A DNA stretch of 64,000 nt from Ceratotherium simum simum (lineage: Eukaryota; Chordata; Mammalia; Perissodactyla; Rhinocerotidae), in assembly GCF_000283155.1 (NCBI RefSeq), contig NW_004454210.1:4559620-4623619 (forward strand), written 5' to 3'. This document shows positions 47,460 to 58,479 of the stretch, in pieces. Every line of letters begins with the position of its first letter. Within the stretch, counting starts at the first letter, position 1. The notes below the pieces were generated by a model. It was not told the origin of the DNA, did no database searches, and saw nothing but the letters and a program-made list of their open reading frames with translations. The position numbers were made by a program, and so were the translations under genes.

Positions 47460-49135
47460 TACAAAGAAGGCCCACCCCGTCTACGGTGTCTTAGGAAACA
47501 CACAAGTTGGCCATTGCTGTAGGTAGCCCACAGCAGCACCGACAGGCTCATGCTCCAGCCGCACGGTGCCTAGAGTCAGGCCAGAGGACCGAGTGCCATA
47601 TGTGGGCCCACAGACAGCGAGGGCTCCACTTGAGGATGGCTGGGGGGACTGCCTGTGTGAAAAGCATTGCCAAAACAGTGCAGGCCAATGAGGGGCTCCA
47701 CAGGAATAACTGCCAAGATACAAGTTAAACTACGGGGATGGCCTTTCCACCCTAGGCAGGCAGCAGGACAAGGAGAAGCAGCACATTCCAGGCAGGATAG
47801 GGGGGCTTTCCTCCAGATCCGTTGGGAAACTAAGAGCATGGAGTGGGCAGGGAGCCAGATAATAAACGCTGGGCAGCTGCTAACCTCGCTGGTGAGCCAG
47901 TCCACTTGTACCCACAGACCTGAGGCTCTGGGCCCGTCAGTGCCTCCCTGAGGCTGCCAAGAAGCAGGAGTGATGGAGAGAGCTGGAAGTACCACTGTCT
48001 AGGGTGGATGGGGCTAGTGAAGGGAGCAAGACTTTCCTCTTAGAGGGAAGTCTGTCAATGGAGGGTCATTCTTTGAACAAGGAGGCCAGGGAACTTGACC
48101 TCTGTCTTGGGTCTCCTCTCTCTGAGAAGGGCCTCTTGGGCAAGGGTAGAATTTTTGTGGGAATCTCCGAGATTTCTTGGAGGGAGAGTTTTGTAAGGGT
48201 CCCAGCTGGGAGTTAGATATGACAAAGGACTTCTGGTCATCTCTCCAGCGCATGCTTGCAGGGGGATAAGGACAAAGCTGAGGGATATCTTAAGCTCAAG
48301 AAACAGGGAGCTGGGACCCAGTCCTAACCCAAAAACAAATCCTGGAGGGGAGGAGCAATGCCAAGCACACTGTGAAGTCTAATGCTCCGATTTGTGCCCA
48401 GTCCAGTCCCCAATGGGCTCGTGCTCAAGGCCTTGGGGTGGTGGTGGGGGGGCTGTGGGTAGAAACAACAGAAGCAACAGAAGAGAAAAGCCTTTTTTCA
48501 CTACAGTTCTTCTAAGAAATCAGGGTATACATTGTAGCAATGTGAACAACTGACATCAAAGTCTTGGGGGGATGCACTTCCCCTATTTCTGCATTGAGTC
48601 CAGAAAGCCCATGCTCCTCTGATCCCCACGGCTCCCCAGTCAGTGCAGAGATGGCAGTGTCTGCCCAGGTTGCATGCTGAGTGCATGGGCAGCAGCAAGA
48701 GGTGGCAGAGGTGGCTCAGCTGAGGGCACCAGGGGCCGTGGGTTCCCAGGCCCCTTCTCCCAACTCTAAAAGCCAGCAGTGGAAATGTCAGCAATAGTCA
48801 GTGGCAGCGGCTGCCCCAAGAAAATACAAGATTGTCCTGTTTGGAACATCACTGGGCTAATTCTTAGCCACTTCTTAGGCACTGCCAGGGAGACTCAAAA
48901 ATTATTATAATGGACTTAGCATGAAGCTTAAGTTCTCCAATTACAGATTGAGGAAACAGTTTTTTATTAATGTTAGTGTGATTATATTTTTAACAGAAGG
49001 CTGGTGACCTTGATAAACACGGGATGTGTCTGGGCCAGCATCAGGGACACTGGTTTGAGATTCAAATATGGTCAATTTCACCGAGTGCTGGATTAGACGA
49101 CCTCTAAGGATAAACGTTAACAATGATCATCAGTA
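47460..49135. other. Intergenic, G/C-richer, nothing recognised
   Basis: Several overlapping ORFs of 60-139 codons occur on both strands because the sequence is GC-richer. None shows a domain or splice-supported continuation. Confidence 0.4.
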
Positions 49136-49138
49136 GGG

Positions 49139-49425
49139 TGGTGCTGTAGACTGAATGTCTGTGTCCCCCTAAATTCATATGTTGAAACCTAATCCTCAAT
49201 GTGATGAGATTAGTCCCCTATAAAAGAGGCCCCAGAGAGCTCCCTCGTCCCTTCTCTCATATCAGGACACAGCAGGAAGATGCCTGTCTGTGAACCAGGT
49301 AATAGGCCCTCTCCAGACAGTGAATCTGCCAGTGCCTTTATCTTGGACTTCCCAGCCTCCAGAGATAAATAAAAAAGAAATATTTGTTGTTTATAAGCCA
49401 CTCAATTGATGGCATTTTTGAATTT
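49139..49425 (+). mobile_element. MaLR (MST/THE1-like) LTR
   Basis: 'gtgtccccctaaattcatat', 'gttgaaacctaatcctcaat', 'aaagaggccccagagagctc' and the AATAAA-containing 3' end are characteristic of MaLR LTRs. There is an internal deletion relative to full-length copies. Confidence 0.7.
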
Positions 49426-51100
49426 TGCCGTCCCAATCTCATCTCTTGAAAGATGATGCATAGATAAATCCTGGTGCATGCTTGGATGGTTCTTTTTAAG
49501 ATAAAGATTGAGCTTGTAACCTGAAGGACCAACATCTACCTTGACAAGCCCTGTAAGGTCTAAAGGACTGTGCTTGTTGTTTCTCAGAGCTATTACAGCT
49601 CAGTCAATTACTGCCAAGAGTGACGATGCAGGGGAGGGTGGCAGCAGGCCTTGAACCTAGAGTTTCTGGGAAGAAACTAGTCTAGCTGGCAGAGCGAGTA
49701 TCTGCAGAGATGGTAACGGATGGAGAAAAGCATGGTGGATGAGTGGCAGGTCTTGAAATCTCCTTGAAGTAACAGGGATGTTATAATACTCAGGTAGAGC
49801 CTAGAGATGATGGGAAATTCAGGAGCAGCTGAAGCTCAGAGGAGAGATTGGCATCAGAGCAGTCAGTAGGCAGCAGCCCTCACACCATCCCAGAGGGCTC
49901 AGGAGCAGGGGTCCAGGACTGTAATAGGGACTTAGGCACAGGGGACAAGACAGGGACTGGTTCCCAGAGCTAGTGGAGACTGGATGTCAGAGACAAGGCA
50001 GATATGGATGGGCATTGTGACTTAACTCTGGGGACTCACTGGGCCAAGCCCTGAAGGCCAGATCCTGCTTCATGGTCCTCTCAGGGCCTCTGGTTGACCA
50101 AGCCTTGGCCTATCACATCTGATGCTTCCACCCTGAATGTACTATGCACATATCTCCACCTGCCTTATCCTCGAAATTCACATGTGACCAAATCCATAGG
50201 CTCAGATGCTCTGGCCGGCCCAACCATACCCTGTTTATGCCCAGTTAGAGGTTTATCGTGGGCCTTTCCTGTGCAATCACCTTTCACTCATGACTGTAGG
50301 CAGCCACGCCACACCATGACTCTACCCAGAAGAGCTACACCCTCAGAGAGCTGGTACTCAGCAGCAACCTTGTCACCCAGGGCCTTCCCACTCCACGCAC
50401 ACGCACTGTTCAGCACTCCCCTGCGCCCCAGTCCTGCCCTGCTTTAAAGTGCTCCAAACTCCAACATGACCTTCTGTGGACACCTGTGTCCATATCTCCA
50501 ATACTCTTCCTCGTTTATTCTTATTCCTAGGGTAAGGGGAGCCAGGGATGTTCTGTGTTTGTGTGGCGAGGGGGTGGCAGGGGGCGTGGTGGGGGGGCTG
50601 GCTCTGTCCCTCCCCACTTCAGGAATGGACCATTAAAGAACCAGTGCTAAGAGGCCAGGCCCCTTGTTCATCTGTAATGGAGAAAAATGTCTGGGGGTTG
50701 CCACTAAGGGGTTTAGACCAGTTCCAAAGGGAGATCTGGGAGGCCTAATTTCACTTCCACCTCTCTCAGGGATTTTCATGGAGCAGGCTGGGATGCCACA
50801 GGGAATAGGCTTCTGTAGAATTTCAGCACCAATTTGCAGGAGACTGAGATATGACCTCAGACTTGACAGCTTGTCTATGCTATGGCTAGTGCTTTTTGTT
50901 ATTTATTTATGGCCCAAATTCTCAAGGGATACTTCAAGGGACACCCCAAAGAGAGGTCCTGAGAAATGAGATGTTCTAGGAGAGGCACTTCTTTGCACCA
51001 TGCTGGTGTGCGATGTTCTGGACCTCACATGGGTGGGAACGCCCGTAACTCGAGAGAGGGCAGTGCGGTCAGGGAGGGCTCATCTGCTAGACCAATGAGG
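49426..51100. other. Intergenic 3' of GKN3, nothing recognised
   Basis: No gene identified between the MaLR LTR and the GKN3 poly(A) signal. Confidence 0.4.
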
Positions 51101-51108
51101 CGAGAAAC

Positions 51109-51114
51109 TTTATT
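51109..51114 (-). promoter_or_regulatory. GKN3: GKN3 poly(A) signal AATAAA
   Basis: Minus-strand AATAAA 195-200 bases beyond the GKN3 stop codon. Confidence 0.7.
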
Positions 51115-51308
51115 GTTGTGACTCAGAGGGAGAAAGTGTGCCCAATTTTCCAGATTACAAAGCTGGGTCTTGGGTCGAAAGGCAGAAGGTGGAGGACTGA
51201 ATTGAGCAGCTTCCCATGGGCAGAGTGGGGGCTGTGCCCCTGAATGCTGGTTTTAGGCCAGCAGCCTCATCCAGGCCGGTCCAGTCTCCACGTGGCCGAC
51301 CTGGACAT

Positions 51309-54300
51309 TCAGAGCCCAGCAATGTCACCACAGATGGAGAGTCCCATAAAGGACAGAAGTTGGACTTCGAAACAGGAATTGGGGTCAATTGCAAGGGCAG
51401 TACCTTTAAGAACAAAAAGAAGCATTTTACAAAAAGATCACTTAATCTCTTTAACACCCCAAAGTAGAAGGGATATATGATGATTTGCACTTAAATCGGA
51501 TGTGGTGCTCAGGAGAGCTATACGAACAAGAGACTGTGGGACTAAAACAGAAAGTCTCCCCTGCCTCTGCAATAATTGGCCCCATATCCCCCTTTCTGTT
51601 TCCTTTACCGACCTTTAATCATCCTTCTTAACCCTCCAACCCCTCAAATTCTCCCTGTTTTCTTGCTGGATCCTCTCGCTATCCAGAAGCCTGTTCACTG
51701 GGTTAATCTATACTAAGATGTAAGTGACTGGCAACAGCCTAATGAGAAGGGGTTACTGACTACATCTGGAATAGCAGGCAGAATTTGAAGTCTTATCTGG
51801 CAGCTTTCCAAGCCGGTCACCACTGATGCCCCACTGTATCCCCAGCAGGGGTGCCAGCCACTGAGGAATTCTTTTCCCAGTGCCATCTGTAACTATAGGG
51901 TCCTGCCTTCCACCTCTGTGCAGCCTGAGAAAGAGGAGGACTGAGGACACCAAAGCAGGGGTCTAATGGGCCTCTAATGGCAGGATGCCAGGCCCTGTGC
52001 TGCTTGGACAGCGGGTGATGAAGCTTTGGGTCAGGTGAGGGTGTCCACCAACTGTCAAATCCCACTGATGAGATGACTGTCCTCCACCTTCTGGTAAAGC
52101 TACATTAGCTCTGCTCCCCATTCTCAGTAAACCCTGGTGTCAGGAAATCATCTCTGCCACCAGGGAAAAGTACATCCCAGGCCACATTACTTTTATACCC
52201 AGTAGCAAAGAAATGGAATAGATCTGAAAATTGTCATTAGAATTTGCCAATGACAGGGGCCGGTCCCATGGCATAGCGGTTAAGTGCGTGCTCTCTGCTG
52301 CTGGCGGCCCGGGTTTGGATCCCGGGCGCGCACCGACGCACCACTTGTCAGGCCATGCCATGGCAGCGTCCCATATAAAGTGGAGGAAGATGGGCACAGA
52401 TGTTAGCCTAGAGCCAGTCTTCCTCAGCAAAAAGAGGAGGATTGGCACAGATGTTAGCTCAGGGCTGATCTTCCTTACAAAAAAAAAAAAAAAGAATTTG
52501 CCAATGACCTAAAAATCATACTGCACATTTTGTCTTACCAATGGTCTTGGGTTTCTAGTTAAACTATTAACACACCTTCTTTTTGCTGCTGGGCAAAGTA
52601 GGTGGGGACGTTGCGACACATGTCCTTGATGGGCATTCCATACTGGGCCAAGTTCTTAACCCGGCTGGGTAAAACAGTGTAGGTCAGGCCGTGAGTGGAT
52701 GGATAATGCTCTAAAGCCTGGAAGAGACAGCATTTCAAAACGGTGAGACAGCGTAGTATAGCGGTGGTACAGCAAGGAGGAGGAAACAAGAAATGAATTC
52801 TAGTGCACATGGGCCAGTCGATTTACAAAAACAGCTGTGAACCCAAACTTGCCCTTGGGTTGGTTTTCTGACAACAATGTCCTCTCTGGCCAGAAGGTGG
52901 CGATATTACTCCAGAAAAATCTGTATGTGAGCTTCTGTGTCCCTGTGACTCCGTCTACATTCCTTTCTCCTTTTCACACCTTCCCGCCTCCAAGGCTTTC
53001 TCATCTCTAACGATAATATGGAATAGTTTTTAAATTATTTGTTGCATTTATATTGTTTTTACTTGTTATAAATCAGATGAATGGAATACTTTCTACTTCT
53101 CTTGAAAAAAATTGATGAATTGTTTTCTTTTTATGTGACCCAAAGTGCATATTTTCCGAGAATCAATGACTCTTCTGCCATGGACATTAGTATTGCCCAA
53201 ATGCACTGGGTAGGTTACTTAAGCAAATGACAGTAGATTTCAAGGGCTTCCTGCTGATTTTTAATTTATTTGACTACTCTTGTCATCTAAGAGGCTGACA
53301 GGAAGAGAGAGCCAGTAGTCCCGGGCTTATTTTCAATTATAGATAATATGTGTGTGTGTGTTTGGGGGGTGTGCAGGGGAGGAGAGAAGGCATGGGGATG
53401 CAAATATTCTAATTATTCACTCTAATATTTATATTCAACAATTTATATTCAATAACATATAGCTCACACCCTTTTGGAATACATCAAAATTATGTTATTG
53501 CATGGACTTTTCATTCATCTAATTATGATTTGACTTAAATGGGTCCTGGGCTGGACTCAGGGTACTTTGCATGATGGTGAGATTTCCTGGGCATTAAGAA
53601 CAAGCATGAGCTGAGTTCCCCCTGTGTGTACAGCATCGTCCTTGGGGAGGTTGGGATGCAGAGTTGGAAAACACCAGACTGGGAGGGGACCACAGTGAGC
53701 TGGTCTCACTTACCTGGTGGTCCAGGGCCTTGCTAATGTCATCCAAAGTTGGGAAGACAGCTTGGTCCATCTTGGCCAGGACACAGGCCATCTTGCTAAA
53801 CAGCTTAGCCGCCAAGAGGGCCTTAAAGCAACACAGCAGAACCATGTCGCAATATTAGTGGACTCCTGCTCGCCATTGGTGCTGGCACTTAGCCAGCAGC
53901 AGGACTGGCAATGCATACAGAGCCCTGCTATCCCCGTGGCGCTGTCCACTGCTGCAGGCACGGGAAGGAATCCCCCAGGGCATTTTGCATACCACTAATG
54001 GACTGGTGCGATTGGAGGGGTAGGGAGTCAGTCCCAGTAACAAAGCTGACTTTAAAGTCCTGTTCTGCCACTAACAGCTTTCATGATCCTCAGCCACCTC
54101 CGTGACCCTCAGCTTCCCCATCTGTAAAGCAGGAGTAATAGCCCCTCTCCCACGGCGTTGTCCTGAGGATAAGAGGATGAGATGAGATACTTATTGCCTG
54201 TGAGAGCATCGTGCATGTTACAGAGTGCTCTCTGAATGTATGAGTGGTTAAGAGACTAGGGTCAGGACCTCTAGACTCAGACTCCAGCCCCGGGTCTGCC

Positions 54301-57083
54301 ACCGACTGTGCCCTGCGTGTGGCCCTGGGCCTGTCATTTGGCCTCTCTCAGCTTTGGATGAAAGCAGTGGTTCTCCAACTGTGTCTGACTGAACCAAGGG
54401 ACACTTCACCTGCCTCTGCTTGCTCCAGCCGGAGCAGTTCTGACTTCTTCTGTTCCAGAGAGCGGAATCATGTGGAGTATTTTGTTTGAAGAAAATTTTC
54501 TATGACTTAAAACAAAGTTGGAAATCACTAGACTGCATGCTCTCTAGGAGGATTCAGGAGATATCTCCTTGAGGAAGTCAGGTGTGGGTTAGTGAAGAGT
54601 GAGGGAGAAAGTGTTTGGGGGAGAGAGCGCATGGTAGGTACAGGTGGGAGCAGAGAGAAAGACTGTGTCTGAGTGTCTGTCCTGAGATGTCCAGCATGGA
54701 GGGGAGAGGGGGGGCTCCCAACCAGCAGGAGCTGGATGGCAGAGTTCTTCTTGGCCCGAGTGAGGAGTGTGGGCTTTTACTTCATTGAATCCTCTTAGAG
54801 TCTTTTCAGGTAGGAAAGGCAGCTATTGACACTGTTTTGCAGATGAGGAAACTGAGGCACAGAAAGGCCGAGTGTTGTCTCTGGGGTTATTGAGCTTTTC
54901 TGTCTGAGAGCCAGGCCAAGGACGTAGACAGTCGCATCCTAATCCTGCATCTGTCTGCTAGGTCTTACTACCTAAGGAGATGGGAAAGATTTCTAAAAAT
55001 GAAAATAAATCATTCTTATTCTTTGGAAAAACTGATTAAAATCTGAGATCAAAACAAAATAACTTCTATAGCACATGCCAGTTATAAGAAATGGGGTTCT
55101 TTAAATGGCTCTCTTATTTCAGAGGCCTTCAGGAGCCATGTGAAGTCACCACCTCACAGGAACGCTAAGGGCTGCAGGATCCTTCTCTAGTTCCTCCTAC
55201 AGAGGAGTTCCTCCTACAGTTGTTGGCTTGAAAACAAGCCACTCCAACTGCAGGAAACCTGGTCCCTTACCTAGAGACATGTATTCCCATCGACAGCCTA
55301 AACCTGGAGAAGGCAAATGTAGACAGTGTCCTTTTCTCTCTGGAAAAGACTAAGGCTAAATTTTGAATCAGACAAGGCTTTGTTTGGCATTGTAATGAGC
55401 GTATTCCACATCTTACATTCTTGTAGTCCAAGATTCCGTCCCATTCACTCAAAACATTGTTGTCTCGGATGCTGACCATACCTCGGAAGGCATTGACGTG
55501 GATGCTTTGGGTCCCAACAGAGCCATCCAGAGGATGGCTGTCACTGATGTTCTGGAGAAAACCAAGCAGCAGGGAGAAGAGTTGAAAGGCCAGAGTTCCT
55601 GCTTAGCCCATATCTTATAGGTTTAAAGGGATACTCACAGGAAGTTTGAGGGAGGCCTCCCTGAATTATCACCTTTGAAATACTTTTGCTAAAGGAGGAC
55701 CGACAGGTCCGACCCTCTCCACCCTTACTCACCATCAGGGCCAGAGATGGGGTTAGGAAGAAGACCACAAGGAAGGAAGATGCAATCTGAAATGGAAACA
55801 AATATCAACGTTCCCTTGTTCTCTTAGCATCAGATGAGCCCAGGGCCTGGAATTCAAAGGGCCTAGGGTAGGAGCCTTCTTAAAATGATCTATAACTTTC
55901 ACAGTATCCATCCCCCTGGAGCCTCAATGTATATCAGGAGACTGTCTTTCAGAGTTGTTGATATGGGGTGCGCTGGTCTCGGGAGCAAAGCTTTATCGTT
56001 CACTCAAGGATACCTTTTGTTTTGCACTACATCTACTGTCAATCAGTGGGCTAAATATTAGGCAATCTGACCGACCACTTGATCTGTACGTAGGCAGGAC
56101 TATCTTAGGCCAAATTGTAAAATAAGTGATAACTCAGGTTCTCAGTCTTCCCTTTCTGCATCTTCCTCTCTTCTACCAAACACTGGGGAAAACCTCTCTG
56201 TCCTCTCTGGAACCTGGTATCTTCCTGCTTCCTTTCCTCTAGATTCTCCCACCTTGCCTGAGAATACAAGATCATGCACCACTTATTTACACCTTATTTT
56301 GAAATAGATTTTCCTCAAATGTTACTAGTTCTTGAGATATTTCCAGCAAATCATTTTGTCTTGGTGTGGCCAGTCTTGCCTGTTGAGGGAATTTCAGGCA
56401 TCAGAGAGTGAGAGAATTAGGGTGGCAGGAACAGGCTAAGATAAGACAGTGTAGCAGTGAAAGTTTTCCTTCACCCCATAGTTCACTGTCTGGCCTATGT
56501 AAGGCTCGTTCAGCTCGAGTGCACTTACAACATAAGCTGAAATCGACTTCTCCTCCATTCCCATAACGTCTATGCAATATTCCACATGCAGTGACACCAT
56601 AAAAGTGAGATTCATCACTTCGAAGGAAAAGAAAACAACTACTCTATGAACAGTAATCATAATGCAAGGAGGTTAATCAGGGAGATACTTGAGATGCAGA
56701 TAGCAATAACATTTTATGAAACTATTCTGAGAGTTGGTGCCATATATTAAATATATCTGAAACTTTCCTTCACTGGCAGTTTGCAAATAAGAAGGATCTG
56801 GGAAGAGAAGGCCCTGAAATATGAATATCTACTCAACCCCCAAAGATTCTTGACCTTTTAAGATATTAGTTATTTTGGGAAAGACCCATCATTCAGATAT
56901 TTCAAAACAGAAAGTCTTGCCAACAGAGAGGTTGTGTGCCAAATTAATATTTGGAAATTCTACTTGGGTTTAATTTGAAGAGTCCTTGGGGGGAAAAAAA
57001 AGAACTGCTCCCTGGCTATTTTGGTCCTGAAAACATAATCACCTACATTTGAAATCAGAAAATATACTTACAAGGTGTTTCAT
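51309..57083 (-). CDS. GKN3: Gastrokine 3, apparently intact
   Basis: Six coding exons with GT...AG borders: 57083-57072, 55786-55733, 55551-55417, 53821-53714, 52717-52576 and 51403-51309. They encode an uninterrupted 181-aa protein. Residues 1 to about 21 form a signal peptide ([15 protein letters not shown]...). The BRICHOS domain covers about residues 53-147, with Asp64 and the Cys80/Cys137 pair; the tail carries Cys161 and Cys175 (LSICGD). Diagnostic blocks are [43 protein letters not shown] and [10 protein letters not shown] sequon (NIS) sits at residue 23. Phases 0,0,0,0,1 match GKN1 and GKN2. Human GKN3 is reported as a nonsense-mutated pseudogene at Trp59, while mouse Gkn3 is functional; the Trp59 codon here (55443-55441) is TGG. 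The exon 5 donor (GTGTGT) is weak. Exon 4 is one codon shorter than in its paralogues. Confidence 0.93.
52255..52492 (+). mobile_element. ERE in GKN3 intron 5, plus orientation
   Basis: Shorter ERE subtype with the head 'aggggccggtcccatggcat', a box B-like 'gggtttggatcccgg', two 'cacagatgttagc' repeats and an A14 tail. A perfect 16-bp target-site duplication, agaatttgccaatgac, lies at 52239-52254 and 52493-52508. It is antisense to GKN3 and about 80 bases from the exon 5 donor. Confidence 0.95.
54035..54240 (+). mobile_element. MIR SINE in GKN3 intron 3
   Basis: 'cctccgtgaccctcagcttc', 'cccatctgtaaagcaggagt' and 'gttgtcctgaggataagagg' are MIR core phrases. Confidence 0.75.
54245..54365 (+). 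mobile_element. Second MIR copy in GKN3 intron 3
   Basis: A new MIR-like start ('gtggttaagagactagggtc', 'gactccagccccgggtctgc', 'tttggcctctctcagctttg') directly follows the first copy. Confidence 0.6.
54368..54535. mobile_element. Possible hAT-Charlie (MER-type) remnant
   Basis: Starts 'cagtggttctccaac' and ends 'gttggaaatcactag', imperfect terminal inverted repeats of the hAT-Charlie type. No convincing 8-bp duplication. Confidence 0.45.
54795..54900 (-). mobile_element. MIR-like SINE in GKN3 intron 3
   Basis: 'ttttgcagatgaggaaactg' followed by 'aggcacagaaaggccgagtg' is the reversed MIR core. Confidence 0.6.
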
Positions 57084-57159
57084 GTTGCCTCTCTCTCAGA
57101 CCCCATGCAACTGCACGCATAATAGAATTTTGAATGTCCCATATACTTTCTAAGTCTGG

Positions 57160-57167
57160 TTTATATA
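57160..57167 (-). promoter_or_regulatory. GKN3: GKN3 TATA box
   Basis: Minus-strand TATATAAA 77-84 bases upstream of the GKN3 ATG. A retained strong TATA box agrees with a functional gene. Confidence 0.8.
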
Positions 57168-57192
57168 GTCCTGGACTTTTCACCTATTGCCA

Positions 57193-57211
57193 TGATAAAG
57201 GACTCTGTGGT
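57193..57211 (+). promoter_or_regulatory. GKN3: GATA and RUNX-type motifs upstream of GKN3
   Basis: TGATAA at 57193-57198 and TGTGGT at 57206-57211, 110-130 bases upstream of the ATG. Same motif types as upstream of GKN2. Match only; short motifs occur often by chance. Confidence 0.25.
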
Positions 57212-57703
57212 AGTTAACCATAATTCAGTTACTATTCTGGGGAAACGAAGGCAAATTTATGCAATCACAGTTATCACTTTTCTTTAACTACTTCTAAATA
57301 TTTTCCCTTTACCCTTATACCTCCACTGGTTCCAAGGCAAACATGGCAAATGAACAAGTCTTTGTGGGCTGGCATGTCGACGGCCTTAATGACTAAGGTA
57401 AGGATTGCAAACAGTAGACCTTCAAGATGGTCCTGATATAAAATCAATGAGTTCACTGTTTCTACTTCTCACTTCCAGAGAATTTCTTTACTAACAGTGG
57501 AGGTGGTTGGGAAAAACCTTGTGAAGCCAAAAGAGATGGATTGGAATTACAAGGTTAGGTTGGAAAGCAATCTGGTCCAGCACTTCATCCAAACTCCAAA
57601 TCACATGGTTGGTCCTGTGATGCCCTCTGCCCACCCACCAAGCTGGCCTCATTTTACCTCTTCAAACATCCACCTCTGGTTGACTTTCCTGATATTCTTA
57701 TAT

Positions 57704-57960
57704 ATATATATCTATATATTTTTTTTGTGTGAGGAAGATCAGCCCTGAACTAACATCTGCCAATCTTCCTCTTTTTGCTGAGGAAGACTGGCCCTGGGCT
57801 AACATCTGTGCCCATCTTCCTCCACTTTATATGGGAAGCCGCTGCAGCATGGCTTGACAAGCAGTGCGTCAGCGCACGCCTAGGATCTGAATCCGCGAAC
57901 CCCGGGCCGCTGAGGCAGAGCGTGCGCACTTAACTGCTTGTGCCACTGCACAAGCCCCCC
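57704..57960 (-). mobile_element. ERE, minus orientation
   Basis: Reverse-oriented short-subtype ERE beginning with (TA)n/poly(T) and ending in a degenerate head (gtgccactgcacaagcccc). Flanks gatattcttatat (57691-57703) and gatatttttatat (57961-57973) form a 13-bp duplication with one mismatch. Confidence 0.9.
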
Positions 57961-58479
57961 GATATTTTTATATTTTGCTCCCACTATATGGTTTGTCTCT
58001 GCCCTCCCAGCTTTAGTTTCAGAGTGCTTTTTTCCCTAAAAGACCATTTGACCAGCAGTGGAACTCTTGAGACAGAGGGAATGCATTTCTATGATGAGTC
58101 AAGCATTAATTCAGCCGTTTTCATATATTATCTTAAGTTTTCTCAAGCTCTTTACTGGTAGGGAGCCAACTACCTGGATCAAATTCCAAAAGGCCAGAAC
58201 AAAATAGATATTTCTTCTGAGAGAAGATGACATATACAGATGAGCTTGGACACTGGAATGATGGAAGAGGGAAGACAAACAGCTCAGTCCTTACAGTGCT
58301 TAACGTCAATTGGCAACAAGAACGTGAAGTAGATGGGCTTTGGGGACTATCAGGTCACTAGACCTCAGTTAATATCATACTCATATCTCTATTGCTGTCA
58401 GTACTTTGAAAACACCACGCACAGAGCATCTACTCAACAGTTATTGGCTGAATAAGTAAAATGTACTATAAGAATGACT

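Noticed and set aside
47576..47995. 139-codon minus-strand ORF in GC-rich DNA
   Set aside because: It overlaps other ORFs on both strands, has no domain, signal peptide or splice support, and sits in intergenic sequence.
51430..51571. Second candidate GKN3 last exon after a 'tattgcag' acceptor
   Set aside because: The frame begins with Glu-Ala like human GKN1 exon 6, but then lacks the hydrophobic IS-Cys tail. The exon at 51403-51309 matches far better.
52142..52238. Candidate GKN3 exon 6 directly after a 'ttttcag' acceptor
   Set aside because: It is open for about 30 codons but has no Cys and no resemblance to the gastrokine tail. The true exon at 51403-51309 has both Cys, LSICGD and the correct phase.
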